Assembly (NCBI GenBank): GCA_902826485.1 | Contig: CADEEZ010000004.1 | Coordinates: forward strand, 98,582-162,581 | DNA length: 64,000 bases | Direction: 5' to 3' | Source of the DNA: an uncultured Gammaproteobacteria bacterium | GTDB lineage: Bacteria; Pseudomonadota; Gammaproteobacteria; Berkiellales; Berkiellaceae | Translations under genes and position numbers: made by a program | The notes under the pieces: model-generated | The model's input: the letters and a program-made list of their open reading frames with translations, nothing else | What the model was told of the DNA's origin: nothing | Databases searched by the model: none | In this document: piece by piece, positions 35,859-45,686 of the stretch | Position numbering within the stretch: position 1 is the stretch's first letter | How the letters are laid out: the number at the start of each line of letters is the position of its first letter

Positions 35859-37616
35859 ATGATTCGTTTTCGAGCATATTTATTTTTTTTAGTGATGTTA
35901 ATTGCGCCGTTTGGCGTAAGTTGTGCCGACCAACTCGACCCTTTACCTGTCGATCAAGCCTTTAAATTTACGCCCACTATTGATCCTAAATCCGGCGAAC
36001 TTACTTTAAGTTGGGAAATCGCCCCCAAGCATTATTTATATCAAGATAAAATTCATGTTTATGATTTAAATGCCAACAAAAAAGATCTGCCTTTAAACTT
36101 ACCTAAGCCTAAAGTAGTGCCCGATGCTTTGTTAGGCGATCAATCGGTATATGAAAATACCTTAAGTGTAAAAATGACGCCTCCGCCAAAATCAAATACG
36201 ATTTCGATACAATATCAGGGCTGCTCAGCTGAAGGGTTTTGCTACCCGCCGCAAACCGCCGCTTATTTTATTGAAGAAAAAAACCTCACTTTTAATTTAT
36301 CGCCCCTACATCATAAAGACAACACCCCAACCCTACATGAAAGTGCTTCCAATGCACTAGAAGGAGCGAATACCCCCACTCGACTGGCTCTTTTTTACCT
36401 AGTGGGTTTGTTACTGGCCTTTACGCCTTGTGTGCTCCCTATGCTCCCTATTTTGGCTTCGGTGATTATTACGGAAGAAAAATTAAGCACCCTTAAAGGC
36501 TTTTTCTTATCGCTTAGCTATGTACTTAGCATGGCAACTACGTATGCTTTAGCAGGGATTATCGCTGTTAAAATGGGACAAAGCGTCCAAGTTTTATTTC
36601 AAAATCCCTGGGTCATGGGATTATTTGCGTTGTTCTTCGTTTATTTAGGGCTCGTTCAACTCGAAAAATTACCTTTAAGGTTACCAGCGAAATTAATGGA
36701 TACTTTCCATCGTTTAAATCATACACAGCAAGGTGGGCATATTTTTGGCGCCATTGTTTTAGGCTTTTTAGGTACGCTAATTTCATCACCTTGTGTCACC
36801 GCCCCGCTTGTGGCCACGCTCTCTTATATCTCTCAAACCGGCAATACTTTTTTGGGTGGCTCAAGTTTATTTGTAATGGGTCTAGGCATGGGCACACCTA
36901 TGGTAATACTAGGCACACTGGGCGGACGATTCATCCCTAAAGCCGGCAAGTGGATGCTTTTGGTAAATGAATTGTTCGCAATCTTACTGTTTGGCATGGC
37001 TATCTGGATAATCAAAAGCATGATTCCCGCGGTCGTCACGATGGCCTTGTGGGGAATATTAGCGCTTATCGCCGGTTACTTTATGGGGTTTTTTAACAAA
37101 AGAAAATATGGTTATCTGCCTAAAATTGGCGGCATTATTTTTATTTATGGCCTGGTGTTACTTCTAGCTGCAGCTTTAGGCAATACTAATCCGGTTAAGC
37201 CTTTTGATATTTTTAATGGCAACTCGCTCTCAAGCCACTCTTCCAAGCTCAGCGATACTTCAAATTTTAAGACCGTGACAGATTTAAAAAGTTTGAATGC
37301 TGAAATAAAAAAATACCCCAATCAAATGATCCTTATCGACTTTTATGCAGACTGGTGTATTTCTTGTAAACATATAGAAATTGAACTCTTTCAAGATCCC
37401 AAAGTGATGGGGTTAATCAAAAATGTCATCTTGATAAAAGCCGATATTACTGACAATGAAGAAGCGCAACGTGAACTCATGAAGGCATTTCAAGTGTTTG
37501 CTCCCCCAAGTATTTACGTATTTAACTCAAATACACCGAGTGATTTTATACAATTTCATGGAGAAGTGGATAAACAAGAATTCATATCAGAGTTAACTAA
37601 ATTTATGCAAAAATAA
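35859..37616 (+). CDS. dsbD: thiol:disulfide interchange protein DsbD
   Basis: Carries electrons from cytosolic thioredoxin across the inner membrane to periplasmic DsbC and CcmG-type proteins. The 585-residue product has a signal peptide (ending near VSCA) and an N-terminal DsbDalpha domain with its Cys pair in GCSAEGFCYPP. About eight membrane helices follow, with the redox Cys in FTPCVLPMLP and SSPCVTAPL. The C-terminal thioredoxin-like domain has ADWCISCKH. All six redox Cys are present. Transcribed alone; aroQ follows 212 bases later. Confidence 0.95.
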   Translation: MIRFRAYLFFLVMLIAPFGVSCADQLDPLPVDQAFKFTPTIDPKSGELTLSWEIAPKHYLYQDKIHVYDLNANKKDLPLNLPKPKVVPDALLGDQSVYENTLSVKMTPPPKSNTISIQYQGCSAEGFCYPPQTAAYFIEEKNLTFNLSPLHHKDNTPTLHESASNALEGANTPTRLALFYLVGLLLAFTPCVLPMLPILASVIITEEKLSTLKGFFLSLSYVLSMATTYALAGIIAVKMGQSVQVLFQNPWVMGLFALFFVYLGLVQLEKLPLRLPAKLMDTFHRLNHTQQGGHIFGAIVLGFLGTLISSPCVTAPLVATLSYISQTGNTFLGGSSLFVMGLGMGTPMVILGTLGGRFIPKAGKWMLLVNELFAILLFGMAIWIIKSMIPAVVTMALWGILALIAGYFMGFFNKRKYGYLPKIGGIIFIYGLVLLLAAALGNTNPVKPFDIFNGNSLSSHSSKLSDTSNFKTVTDLKSLNAEIKKYPNQMILIDFYADWCISCKHIEIELFQDPKVMGLIKNVILIKADITDNEEAQRELMKAFQVFAPPSIYVFNSNTPSDFIQFHGEVDKQEFISELTKFMQK

Positions 37617-37690
37617 GCCCCACCCCAAAGCACTCTCCTCTAGCTTGACCTAAACTTGTGCTGAATGGTGACGAAATTAGGTGAACTACT

Positions 37691-37711
37691 CCCATTTTCG
37701 GCGAAAATGGG
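37691..37711. other. perfect hairpin between dsbD and aroQ
   Basis: CCCATTTTC (37691-37699) and GAAAATGGG (37703-37711) form a 9-bp stem with a three-base loop. No T-run follows on either strand, so it is not a clear terminator; it could be an aroQ leader structure or a short dispersed repeat. Confidence 0.5.
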
Positions 37712-37828
37712 CAAAAATTCACAAAATTTCTGGACAAATGAGAAAGGCTTGGGCAAAATGGTTTAAATTTTTTAATTTAGTTAATTTTATTGATTTGTTT
37801 CAACAACCAAAAAAGGCTAATTTGTTAA

Positions 37829-38275
37829 ATGGCTGACATTTTAATATTACATGGCCCCAATCTAACTATGCTTGGCATAAGAGAACCTGGATTATATGGC
37901 CAAGAAACGTTAAAGCAAATAAATAATCAACTAGAAGAAGTCGCCCAACTTAATCATATTACCCTCGATATTTTTCAAAGCAACGCTGAACATGACCTAA
38001 TAGACAAAATTCACCAAGCCTACCTTAATACAAAATTCATTATTATTAACCCAGCTGGTTTTACCCATACCAGTGTGGCACTTCGAGATGCTTTATTATC
38101 GGTAGGCATTCCTTATATCGAAGTGCATTTAAGCAATATTCACGCTCGTGAACCTTTTAGACAAAAATCACTGTTTTCGGACAAAGCCCTTGGCGTTATC
38201 ACGGGTCTGGGTGGGCAAAGCTATTTATTGGCCTTATCTGCTGCCCGCGAATACTTAAAAACAACCTCCTTGTAA
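37829..38275 (+). CDS. aroQ: 3-dehydroquinate dehydratase, type II
   Basis: Third step of the shikimate pathway, converting 3-dehydroquinate to 3-dehydroshikimate. The 148-residue length and motifs are typical: [19 protein letters not shown] (with the catalytic Arg and Tyr), [29 protein letters not shown] and [14 protein letters not shown]. The order aroQ-accB-accC is standard in gammaproteobacteria; accB follows after 43 bases. Confidence 0.97.
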   Translation: MADILILHGPNLTMLGIREPGLYGQETLKQINNQLEEVAQLNHITLDIFQSNAEHDLIDKIHQAYLNTKFIIINPAGFTHTSVALRDALLSVGIPYIEVHLSNIHAREPFRQKSLFSDKALGVITGLGGQSYLLALSAAREYLKTTSL

Positions 38276-38318
38276 ATTCACCTTAAATAACTTTAATACT
38301 GAGAGAGAAATTATCACC

Positions 38319-38768
38319 ATGGATATTCGTAAAATTAAGAAACTGATTGAACTGGTAGAAGAATCGGGTGTGAGTGAAATTGAAATTAAAGAAGGCGAAG
38401 AAACCGTTCGCATCAGCAGAAAAATTGAAGCGCCCATGATGCCTCAGCAATATTATTTGCCCCCACAACATCATGCACACGCACCTGCTGCCGCACCTTC
38501 CCCTGAAGCCGCTACTGAAAACAAAATTCCAGAAGGCCATATCGTGACTTCTCCTATGGTGGGTACTTTTTATAAAGCCTCTTCTCCCGATGCACAACCT
38601 TTTGTTACCGTCGGATCTCAAGTGGAAGTGGGCACCATTATTTGCATTATCGAAGCCATGAAAACGCTTAATCAAATCGAATCGGACAAAGCTGGCGTGA
38701 TTGCGTCTATTCTGGTTGAAAATGGTCAGCCCGTTGAATTTGGTCAACCCTTGTTCGTGATTAAATAG
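38319..38768 (+). CDS. accB: biotin carboxyl carrier protein of acetyl-CoA carboxylase
   Basis: Carries biotin between AccC and AccAD in malonyl-CoA formation. Of its 149 residues, the N-terminal part is acidic and helical ([20 protein letters not shown]), followed by a Pro/Ala/His-rich linker ([17 protein letters not shown]). The biotinyl domain from about 70 contains [12 protein letters not shown] and the biotin site [17 protein letters not shown]. The residue after the biotin Lys is Thr, where E. coli and most others have Met. The Lys itself and the surrounding fold are kept, so function is expected. Confidence 0.96.
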   Translation: MDIRKIKKLIELVEESGVSEIEIKEGEETVRISRKIEAPMMPQQYYLPPQHHAHAPAAAPSPEAATENKIPEGHIVTSPMVGTFYKASSPDAQPFVTVGSQVEVGTIICIIEAMKTLNQIESDKAGVIASILVENGQPVEFGQPLFVIK

Positions 38769-38779
38769 GTCGACATATT

Positions 38780-40129
38780 ATGATGGACAAAATTCTTATC
38801 GCCAACCGAGGCGAAATTGCGCTTAGAATAATAAGAGCCTGTAAAGAACTGGGCATTAAAACCGTTGCGGCTCACTCTGTTGTAGACAGAGATTCCTTGC
38901 CCGTGAGATTAGCGGATGAAGCCGTTTGTGTAGGGCCTGGCAATTCTAAAGAAAGTTATTTAAATATACCGGCAATCATCAGTGCAGCGGAAATTACTGA
39001 TGCCGTTGCGATTCATCCAGGCTACGGCTTTTTATCTGAAAATGCCGATTTTGCTGAACGCGTGGAGCAAAGTGGTTTTATTTTTATTGGCCCCAAAGCC
39101 GAAACCATTCGCTTAATGGGAGACAAAGTCTCCGCGATTGCCACCATGAAAAAAGCGGGTGTACCCTGCGTACCCGGTTCGGATGGGCCTTTAGGCGATG
39201 ATGCCAAAGCAAATTTAGCCATGGCACGCAAAATTGGTTACCCCATTATCATTAAAGCGGCAGGCGGCGGCGGCGGTAGAGGGATGCGTGTGGTGCATGC
39301 TGAAGGCGCATTACTTCATTCTATTAATTTAACCACGCAAGAAGCCCAAGCGGCATTTAATAATGGGACGGTTTACATGGAAAAATTCCTTGAAACCCCC
39401 AGACACATAGAAATTCAAGTATTGGCCGATGGACAAGGCAATGCCGTTTATTTAGGCGAGCGTGATTGTTCTTTACAAAGACGACATCAAAAAGTTTTAG
39501 AAGAAGCCCCAGCGCCTGGCATCACAGACGAACAACGCAAAAGAATTGGGTCGCTTTGCACCAAAGCGTGTATTGATATTGGTTATCGGGGTGCGGGCAC
39601 GTTTGAATTTTTGTATCAAGATGGCGAATTTTATTTCATTGAAATGAACACGCGTGTGCAAGTTGAACATCCGGTCACTGAATTGATCACCGGCATTGAT
39701 ATTGTTAAAGAACAAATCAAAATTGCCAATGGTCAAAAATTGAGTTTTACTCAAGATGATGTGGTTATCTCTGGCCATTCGATTGAATGTCGTATCAATG
39801 CGGAAGATCCTAAAACATTTATTCCATGTCCGGGTACAGTCAGTTGGTATCACGCCCCCGGCGGCCCCGGTATTCGTGTCGATTCACATTTGTATACGTC
39901 GTACGTTGTGCCGCCTACTTATGATTCGCTGCTCGGCAAACTGATTGCGCATGGCAAAGACAGAGCAGAATGTCTTGCCCGTTTAAAAAATGCCTTAGAC
40001 GAAATTGTGGTAGAAGGCGTAAAAACCAATATCCCCTTACATCAAGAATTGGTTCGTGATGGTAACTTTCAACGGGGCGGCGTCAGCATTCATTATCTCG
40101 AAGAAAAACTCAAACATGCAAAATCTTAA
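38780..40129 (+). CDS. accC: acetyl-CoA carboxylase, biotin carboxylase subunit
   Basis: ATP-dependent carboxylation of biotin on AccB. The 449-residue product has the ATP-grasp layout: [52 protein letters not shown] (glycine-rich loop), [14 protein letters not shown] and [16 protein letters not shown] (metal and catalytic residues). The start is MMD at 38780, with 38783 as an alternative. Eleven bases after accB; its end overlaps the prmA start by 14 bases. Confidence 0.98.
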   Translation: MMDKILIANRGEIALRIIRACKELGIKTVAAHSVVDRDSLPVRLADEAVCVGPGNSKESYLNIPAIISAAEITDAVAIHPGYGFLSENADFAERVEQSGFIFIGPKAETIRLMGDKVSAIATMKKAGVPCVPGSDGPLGDDAKANLAMARKIGYPIIIKAAGGGGGRGMRVVHAEGALLHSINLTTQEAQAAFNNGTVYMEKFLETPRHIEIQVLADGQGNAVYLGERDCSLQRRHQKVLEEAPAPGITDEQRKRIGSLCTKACIDIGYRGAGTFEFLYQDGEFYFIEMNTRVQVEHPVTELITGIDIVKEQIKIANGQKLSFTQDDVVISGHSIECRINAEDPKTFIPCPGTVSWYHAPGGPGIRVDSHLYTSYVVPPTYDSLLGKLIAHGKDRAECLARLKNALDEIVVEGVKTNIPLHQELVRDGNFQRGGVSIHYLEEKLKHAKS

Positions 40130-41045
40130 TCCAAGCCTTAATCCCAATTGGATTAATTTATCGGTTTGTTGTGATAAACAACAAGCCGATAAACTCAGTG
40201 ATTGGTTTTTTGAACACGGGGCGCTCAGTGTGTCGTTCGGCGATCCTTACGATAATACCCCTGATGAACAAGCCATTTTTGAGCCCGATCCCACTCAAAC
40301 ACCTATATGGTCCACCACTCGGGTTATTGCTTTATTTAATGCACTCGAACTAGAGGCCATAAAAATTTTATTTCATGCTGAATATGACCATTTAGATTTA
40401 ATAGAAGAAGCTTTACCTGATCAAGTTTGGGAAACAGCGTGGTTAGAGCATTACCAACCCGTTATCTTTGGGCGACACCCCCATCAACTTTGGGTGGGGC
40501 CAGAAGAAATGACGCCTCCGCCAGACTGCACTGCCGTGTTTTTAAACCCGGGTTTAGCTTTTGGCACAGGCACACACCCGACAACGGCTTTATGCTTGTC
40601 TTGGCTTGCAGATCATGCGCCAAAAAATCTTCACGTTATCGATTATGGTTCAGGCTCAGGTATTTTGGCCATTACTGCCCTTAAATTAGGGGCCAAGCAA
40701 GTGGTGGCGGTGGATCATTGTGAGCAAGCCTTAACCAGCACCTTAGAAAATGGCCGTAGAAATAACATTGTTCAAGACACTTTATGGGTTTATTCACCGG
40801 CAAACCTACCCGTGCAAGCTCAAAACAGTTGTGATTTGTTATTAGCGAATATTTTAATCGATCCCCTGATTCAGCTTGCCCCTAAATTTGCTGCCTATCT
40901 CAAAACAAATGGCTTGATTGTTTTATCGGGGCTATTAACCACTCAGCTAGCGTCCTTAAAAGAAGCGTATGCGCCATGGTTTAGGTTCGACTTTGCTCCA
41001 AAGATCAAAGACGATTGGGTTTGCATCATGGCCATCAAAAAATAA
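40116..41045 (+). CDS. prmA: ribosomal protein L11 methyltransferase
   Basis: S-adenosylmethionine-dependent enzyme that trimethylates ribosomal protein L11. The product is 309 residues from the ATG at 40116; a longer reading to 40056 would lie deep inside accC. The N-terminal substrate-recognition domain is followed by [36 protein letters not shown] (SAM-binding motif I) and [10 protein letters not shown] (N-x-L-x-x-P-L motif). Part of the accB-accC-prmA run. Its last residues ([11 protein letters not shown]) are normal. Confidence 0.96.
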   Translation: MQNLNPSLNPNWINLSVCCDKQQADKLSDWFFEHGALSVSFGDPYDNTPDEQAIFEPDPTQTPIWSTTRVIALFNALELEAIKILFHAEYDHLDLIEEALPDQVWETAWLEHYQPVIFGRHPHQLWVGPEEMTPPPDCTAVFLNPGLAFGTGTHPTTALCLSWLADHAPKNLHVIDYGSGSGILAITALKLGAKQVVAVDHCEQALTSTLENGRRNNIVQDTLWVYSPANLPVQAQNSCDLLLANILIDPLIQLAPKFAAYLKTNGLIVLSGLLTTQLASLKEAYAPWFRFDFAPKIKDDWVCIMAIKK

Positions 41046-41150
41046 GTGTCATAGATAAATCACCTATTTTTTTGAAATGGGTGACAAATTCACTGATTTT
41101 TAAGATACTTCAACTTACCTACAATTTTATTGGCAGAATGATAAAAGAGT

Positions 41151-42161
41151 ATGCGACCAACCCTCAAAATAGGGCCCTATACCCTAGACTCACCCGTTGT
41201 GCTAGCGCCTATGGCGGGTGTAACCGACAAACCGTTTAGACAGCTCTGCAAAGATATGGGCGCTGGCCTGGCCTGTACAGAGATGGTCGGGGCCACTTCC
41301 TTATTAAGAGGCAGTGAAAAAACACATCGTCGAGCTGATCTCGAAGGCGAAACGCACCCTTGTGCTGTCCAAATGGTAGGAGCCGATCCCGCTAAATTGG
41401 CTGAAGCGGCTGTGGTGAATGAGGCCAATGGCGCACAAATCCTAGATATCAATATGGGGTGTCCTGCCAAAAAGGTCTGCAATACCCTAGCGGGTTCTGC
41501 CTTACTCAAAGATGAGCCCTTGGTTGCTAAAATTCTTGAAGCTATTGTTAACGCGGTGAAAATTCCAGTTACCTTAAAAATTCGAACGGGATGGGATGCC
41601 GAACATAGAAATGGCATTCGTATCGCAAAGCTTGCTGAATCATTGGGCATTGTTGCCCTCGCGGTTCATGGCAGAACGCGTGCTTGTCGATTTAATGGGC
41701 ATGCCGAATATGACACCATTCGAGCCATCAAAGAAAGTGTGTCTATTCCTGTGATTGCCAATGGTGATATTTCTAGCCCTCAAAAAGCCAAAGAAGTATT
41801 AGAGTACACCAAAGCCGATGGCATTATGATTGGCCGAGCGGCTCAAGGGCGCCCTTGGATCTTTTCTGAAATAAATCATTACTTAGATCATGGCACCCTA
41901 TTGCCTAAACCAACAATTGATAATGTTTATCGCTTGATGATCGATCATCTTCATAGTTTGTATAATTTTTATGGCCCCAAAAATGGCGTTCATTTAGCCA
42001 GAAAACATGTTTCTTGGTACACCAAAGGCCAACCCAATGGCTCCTATTTTAGAGATTTGTTCAATCGTCTTGACACGGTGGACGCTCAACTAGAAGCAGC
42101 TAATGAATTTTTTCTATCACTCATAGAAGGTAGCAGCAATGACGGGCGTCAACTTATCTAA
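41151..42161 (+). CDS. dusB: tRNA-dihydrouridine synthase B
   Basis: FMN enzyme reducing uridine 17 of tRNA to dihydrouridine. The 336-residue product has APMAGVTDKPFR (FMN-site start), ILDINMGCPAKKVCNTLAGS with the catalytic Cys, VTLKIRTGW, AVHGRTR, VIANGDI and DGIMIGRAAQGRPWIF. It heads the classic dusB-fis operon, overlapping fis by 23 bases. No oddities. Confidence 0.96.
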   Translation: MRPTLKIGPYTLDSPVVLAPMAGVTDKPFRQLCKDMGAGLACTEMVGATSLLRGSEKTHRRADLEGETHPCAVQMVGADPAKLAEAAVVNEANGAQILDINMGCPAKKVCNTLAGSALLKDEPLVAKILEAIVNAVKIPVTLKIRTGWDAEHRNGIRIAKLAESLGIVALAVHGRTRACRFNGHAEYDTIRAIKESVSIPVIANGDISSPQKAKEVLEYTKADGIMIGRAAQGRPWIFSEINHYLDHGTLLPKPTIDNVYRLMIDHLHSLYNFYGPKNGVHLARKHVSWYTKGQPNGSYFRDLFNRLDTVDAQLEAANEFFLSLIEGSSNDGRQLI

Positions 42162-42387
42162 AATTACCTTAAGACAATCAGTCGAACAGGCTATTGAACA
42201 ATATTTTTCTCATCTTGAAGAAGAACAAACCTCTGAACTTTACGATTTAGTCATCAAAGAAGTTGAAATTGGCTTATTCAATGTCGTGATGAAAAAAGCG
42301 CAAGGGAATCAATCCAAAGCAGCTGATTGGTTAGGACTGGCTAGAGGCACCCTTCGCAAAAGATTAAATGAATATGAGATCGAATAG
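42139..42387 (+). CDS. fis: DNA-binding protein Fis
   Basis: Small nucleoid protein (82 residues) that bends DNA and activates stable-RNA and other promoters in fast growth. The C-terminal helix-turn-helix GNQSKAADWLGLARGTLRKRL is nearly canonical, and the dimer helices (LYDLVIKEVEIGLFNVVMKK) are recognisable; the N-terminal arm is shorter and diverged. Coupled to dusB. In Legionella relatives several Fis paralogues regulate effectors; this is the dusB-linked one. Confidence 0.95.
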   Translation: MTGVNLSKITLRQSVEQAIEQYFSHLEEEQTSELYDLVIKEVEIGLFNVVMKKAQGNQSKAADWLGLARGTLRKRLNEYEIE

Positions 42388-42476
42388 CTCAGTTCATTAA
42401 CACACTTAAATGGTCGATAAGTTCTGCGCCTTCAGGTACAATAGCGATTTAATAGCAGTAGCGAAGATTATTTACT

Positions 42477-44063
42477 ATGACGCATTCTAATGACCTCACT
42501 ATTCGTCGTGCGCTTATCAGCGTTTCTGATAAAACGGGCCTGATAGAATTAGCCACCGCGCTTCACCTAGCCAATGTTGAAATATTATCCACGGGGAATA
42601 GCGCAAACACCCTCAAACAAGCCGATATTCCTGTTATTGATATCGCCGATTATATTCAATTTCCTGAAATTTTAGATGGGCGAGTGAAAACCTTGCATCC
42701 TAAAATTCACGCGGGCATTTTATCTAGAGGCGAACAAGATGCCGCTGTGTTGGCAGATCTTCATATCCCCGCAATTGATTTAATTGTGATTAATCTATAC
42801 CCTTTTGAAAAAACCATTGCAAAGCCCCATACCTTTGAAGAAGCCATCGAAAATATTGATATTGGTGGCCCAACTATGATTCGAGGTGCTGCTAAAAATC
42901 ACCAGCACAAATTAATCATTACCGACCCAGTTGACTATCCAGAATTTATCCAAGCACTCGCCTTACAGAATCAATTTAATTACGCTATGCGATTACACTA
43001 CGCCAAAAAAGCATTTCAACTCAGCGCACAATATGAAGCCAGTATTGCTAATTATTTAACGAAAAAAACTGCGGTTGATTCAAGTTTGCCAGAAAAATTA
43101 TTTTTAAATTGCGAATTGGCTCAGCCCTTAAGATATGGCGAAAACCCTCAGCAACAAGCGGGTTTATATCAACTCATGGGCGCATCAAATCAAACTAGTC
43201 CACTCTTATTACAAGGCAAACCTTTGTCTTATAATAATTTATTAGACAGTGACGCCGCGTATCAAACATTGAGCGCCTTAAACACAATGCAACCTGCTTG
43301 CGTGATTGTGAAACACACCAACCCCTGTGGCGTGGCGATTGCGGCTGATTTATCTGAAGCTTATCGCTTAGCTTATGCTGCAGATTCTGTGTCCGCGTTT
43401 GGGGGTATCATTGCTTTAAACCAACCGGTTGATTATAAAGTGCTGAATCAAATTTTAAGCAACCAATTTGTGGAAGTTTGTCTGGCGCCAAGCTTCACCG
43501 AAAAAGCACTCGACATCGCTAAAAGCAAACCTAATGTCAGATTATTGCAAACATCACCCCTTACGCAAAATAAAGAAACAGATCATCACTTAGAAATTAA
43601 AATGTTATCTAACGCTAATATGTTAATTCAAACCAGCGATTTGGCTCAAGATAATGATGATATTAAAGCCCATTCAAAAATCGTCACCGAATTAGCCCCC
43701 GATGAAGCCACCTGGGCAGAATTATTATTTGCTTGGCAAATTGCCAAGCAACTCAAATCTAATGCCATTGTTTTAAGCAAAGAAAATCAAACCATTGGGT
43801 TAGGCGCAGGCCAAATGTCTCGCGTGTTTAGCATGGAAATTGCGCTCCTTAAAGCCCAACAAGGCAAATTTTCGACCCAAGGGGCAGTGTTGGCCTCAGA
43901 TGCTTTTTTCCCTTTTTCAGATGCCATAGAATTAGCGGCAAAAGCAGGCATAAAAGCGATTATTCAGCCCGGTGGTTCTATTCGAGATGCGCAAGTCATT
44001 GAAATGGCCAATCAAAAAGGCATCATCATGGTTTTTACCCACATACGGCATTTTAAACACTAG
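42477..44063 (+). CDS. purH: bifunctional AICAR transformylase / IMP cyclohydrolase
   Basis: Last two steps of IMP synthesis. The 528-residue protein has the MGS-like IMP cyclohydrolase domain first (RRALISVSDKTGLIELA, DGRVKTLHPKIHAGIL, NLYPFE). The transformylase domain follows, with LRYGENPQQQAGLY, VIVKHTNPCGVA (catalytic Lys-His), ADSVSAFGGIIALN and GAGQMSRV. It uses 10-formyltetrahydrofolate, the substrate that PurU removes. purD follows after 27 bases. Confidence 0.96.
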   Translation: MTHSNDLTIRRALISVSDKTGLIELATALHLANVEILSTGNSANTLKQADIPVIDIADYIQFPEILDGRVKTLHPKIHAGILSRGEQDAAVLADLHIPAIDLIVINLYPFEKTIAKPHTFEEAIENIDIGGPTMIRGAAKNHQHKLIITDPVDYPEFIQALALQNQFNYAMRLHYAKKAFQLSAQYEASIANYLTKKTAVDSSLPEKLFLNCELAQPLRYGENPQQQAGLYQLMGASNQTSPLLLQGKPLSYNNLLDSDAAYQTLSALNTMQPACVIVKHTNPCGVAIAADLSEAYRLAYAADSVSAFGGIIALNQPVDYKVLNQILSNQFVEVCLAPSFTEKALDIAKSKPNVRLLQTSPLTQNKETDHHLEIKMLSNANMLIQTSDLAQDNDDIKAHSKIVTELAPDEATWAELLFAWQIAKQLKSNAIVLSKENQTIGLGAGQMSRVFSMEIALLKAQQGKFSTQGAVLASDAFFPFSDAIELAAKAGIKAIIQPGGSIRDAQVIEMANQKGIIMVFTHIRHFKH

Positions 44064-44090
44064 TAAAATTAAACTTTAATGGATACTCAA

Positions 44091-45380
44091 ATGAAGATAT
44101 TATTAATTGGCCAAGGTGGCCGAGAGCATGCATTGGCGTGGCGTTTACGAAAATCTGATCTCGTCGAACATATTTATGTGACACCTGGTAACGGCGGTAC
44201 CTTAAGAGAACCTAAAATAGATAATATAGATATCTCCCCTTTAGATTTTCCTGCTTTAATTCAATTTGCCAAAGAAAACGAGATCACGTATACCATTGTT
44301 GGGCCTGAAGTGCCTCTTGTTCATGGCATTGTGGATGCTTTTAAAAAAGCCGGTTTACTTATTTTAGGGCCAGACAAATATGCAGCCCAATTAGAAGGCT
44401 CAAAATCTTTTGCCAAAGATTTTATGCATAAATATAAAATCCCCACAGCGCATTCACAAACATTTACTGATTTATCTCAAGCAAAAAATTATTTAAAAAC
44501 GCAATCTTATCCTGTGGTGATTAAAGCAGATGGCTTGGCAGCAGGCAAAGGCGTAGTCATTGCGCAAACTGAAGCCGAGGCTGTTTTTGCGCTAGATAAT
44601 TTCTTAGAGAAACATACTTTAGGCGAATCGGGTAACACGGTCGTTATTGAAGAATTTATAGAAGGCGAAGAAGCCAGTTTTATTATTCTGAGTGACGGAA
44701 ACAACTTGGTTGCCTTTCCTAGCAGCCAAGATCACAAAGCCAGAGACGATGGCGATTTAGGGCCTAATACAGGCGGCATGGGTGCTTATGCCCCCGCACC
44801 TGTTGTGACCCCTGAATTACATCAACAAGTGCTTGAGACGGTCATGAAGCCAGTTTTAGAAGGCATGAAACAAGAAGGCCATCCTTATGTGGGTTTTTTA
44901 TATGCTGGCCTCATGATAGACAAAAATAACCAAATCAAAGTACTAGAATTCAATTGTCGGTTTGGCGATCCGGAAACCCAACCCATTATGATGTTAGTTA
45001 AATCTGACTTTGCGGATTTATGCTTAAAAGCCCTAGAAGGCAGACTCGATACGGTTACCCCTGAATTTAAGCCTCTGTTTGCCCTCACGGTTGTTTTGGC
45101 GGCGAGCGGGTACCCTAATGATTATGAAGTTCACAAACCTATCTCCGGTTTAAATATTTCTTTGCAAAAAGGCGAACGCGTGTTTCATGCGGGCACAAAA
45201 TTAGAGCAAGGAGAAATTATATCCACAGGAGGTCGGGTATTGTGTGTGAGTGCCGTGGGTGAATCGGTTAAGGCGGCTCATGCCAAAGCCTATGCCATCA
45301 TTAAAAAAATTCAGTTCGATGGCATGTTCTATCGTACCGACATTGGATATAGGGCCATGATGCGGGAAATCGAAGAATAA
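44091..45380 (+). CDS. purD: phosphoribosylamine-glycine ligase
   Basis: ATP-grasp enzyme joining glycine to phosphoribosylamine in purine synthesis. The start is the ATG at 44091 (MKILLIGQGGREHALAW), where other PurD proteins begin; an in-frame ATG at 44079 is less likely. 429 residues with VIKADGLAAGKGV, DHKARDDGDLGPNTGGMGAY and VLEFNCRFGDPETQ. In an operon with purH. A strong hairpin (45417-45446) follows. Confidence 0.96.
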   Translation: MKILLIGQGGREHALAWRLRKSDLVEHIYVTPGNGGTLREPKIDNIDISPLDFPALIQFAKENEITYTIVGPEVPLVHGIVDAFKKAGLLILGPDKYAAQLEGSKSFAKDFMHKYKIPTAHSQTFTDLSQAKNYLKTQSYPVVIKADGLAAGKGVVIAQTEAEAVFALDNFLEKHTLGESGNTVVIEEFIEGEEASFIILSDGNNLVAFPSSQDHKARDDGDLGPNTGGMGAYAPAPVVTPELHQQVLETVMKPVLEGMKQEGHPYVGFLYAGLMIDKNNQIKVLEFNCRFGDPETQPIMMLVKSDFADLCLKALEGRLDTVTPEFKPLFALTVVLAASGYPNDYEVHKPISGLNISLQKGERVFHAGTKLEQGEIISTGGRVLCVSAVGESVKAAHAKAYAIIKKIQFDGMFYRTDIGYRAMMREIEE

Positions 45381-45686
45381 TTTTAGTTGTTATTTATTGT
45401 TAAGCTTTGCTTTTTGCAATGACGAGCCAACATGTGCTCGTCATTGAAGTCAAAATAATCTTCTCCTTTCTGCAAAAAACGTATTCACCTATAAATACGC
45501 TACACAAAAACGTTTATATGCACGAAATAACAGCTTAAAATTTACCACCAGGTCAAAAATAATTCTAACTTTTTGCTTGCCTTTCATTTTTAAATACACT
45601 AGATTCTCATGTATATTATGAGATTAATAACTCGTTTCAATCGCCATTAATTAGATTCGCTCGTTATCCAGTATCAGAGGAAATAA
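45381..45686. other. purD to effector intergenic region with long hairpin
   Basis: 306 bases without a gene. CAATGACGAGC (45417-45427) and GCTCGTCATTG (45436-45446) form a perfect 11-bp stem with an eight-base loop. No T-run follows on either strand, so it may be a dispersed repeat of the GTCATTG type rather than an intrinsic terminator. The rest is AT-rich and should contain the promoter of the gene at 45687; AGAGGA lies eight bases before that ATG. Confidence 0.6.
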
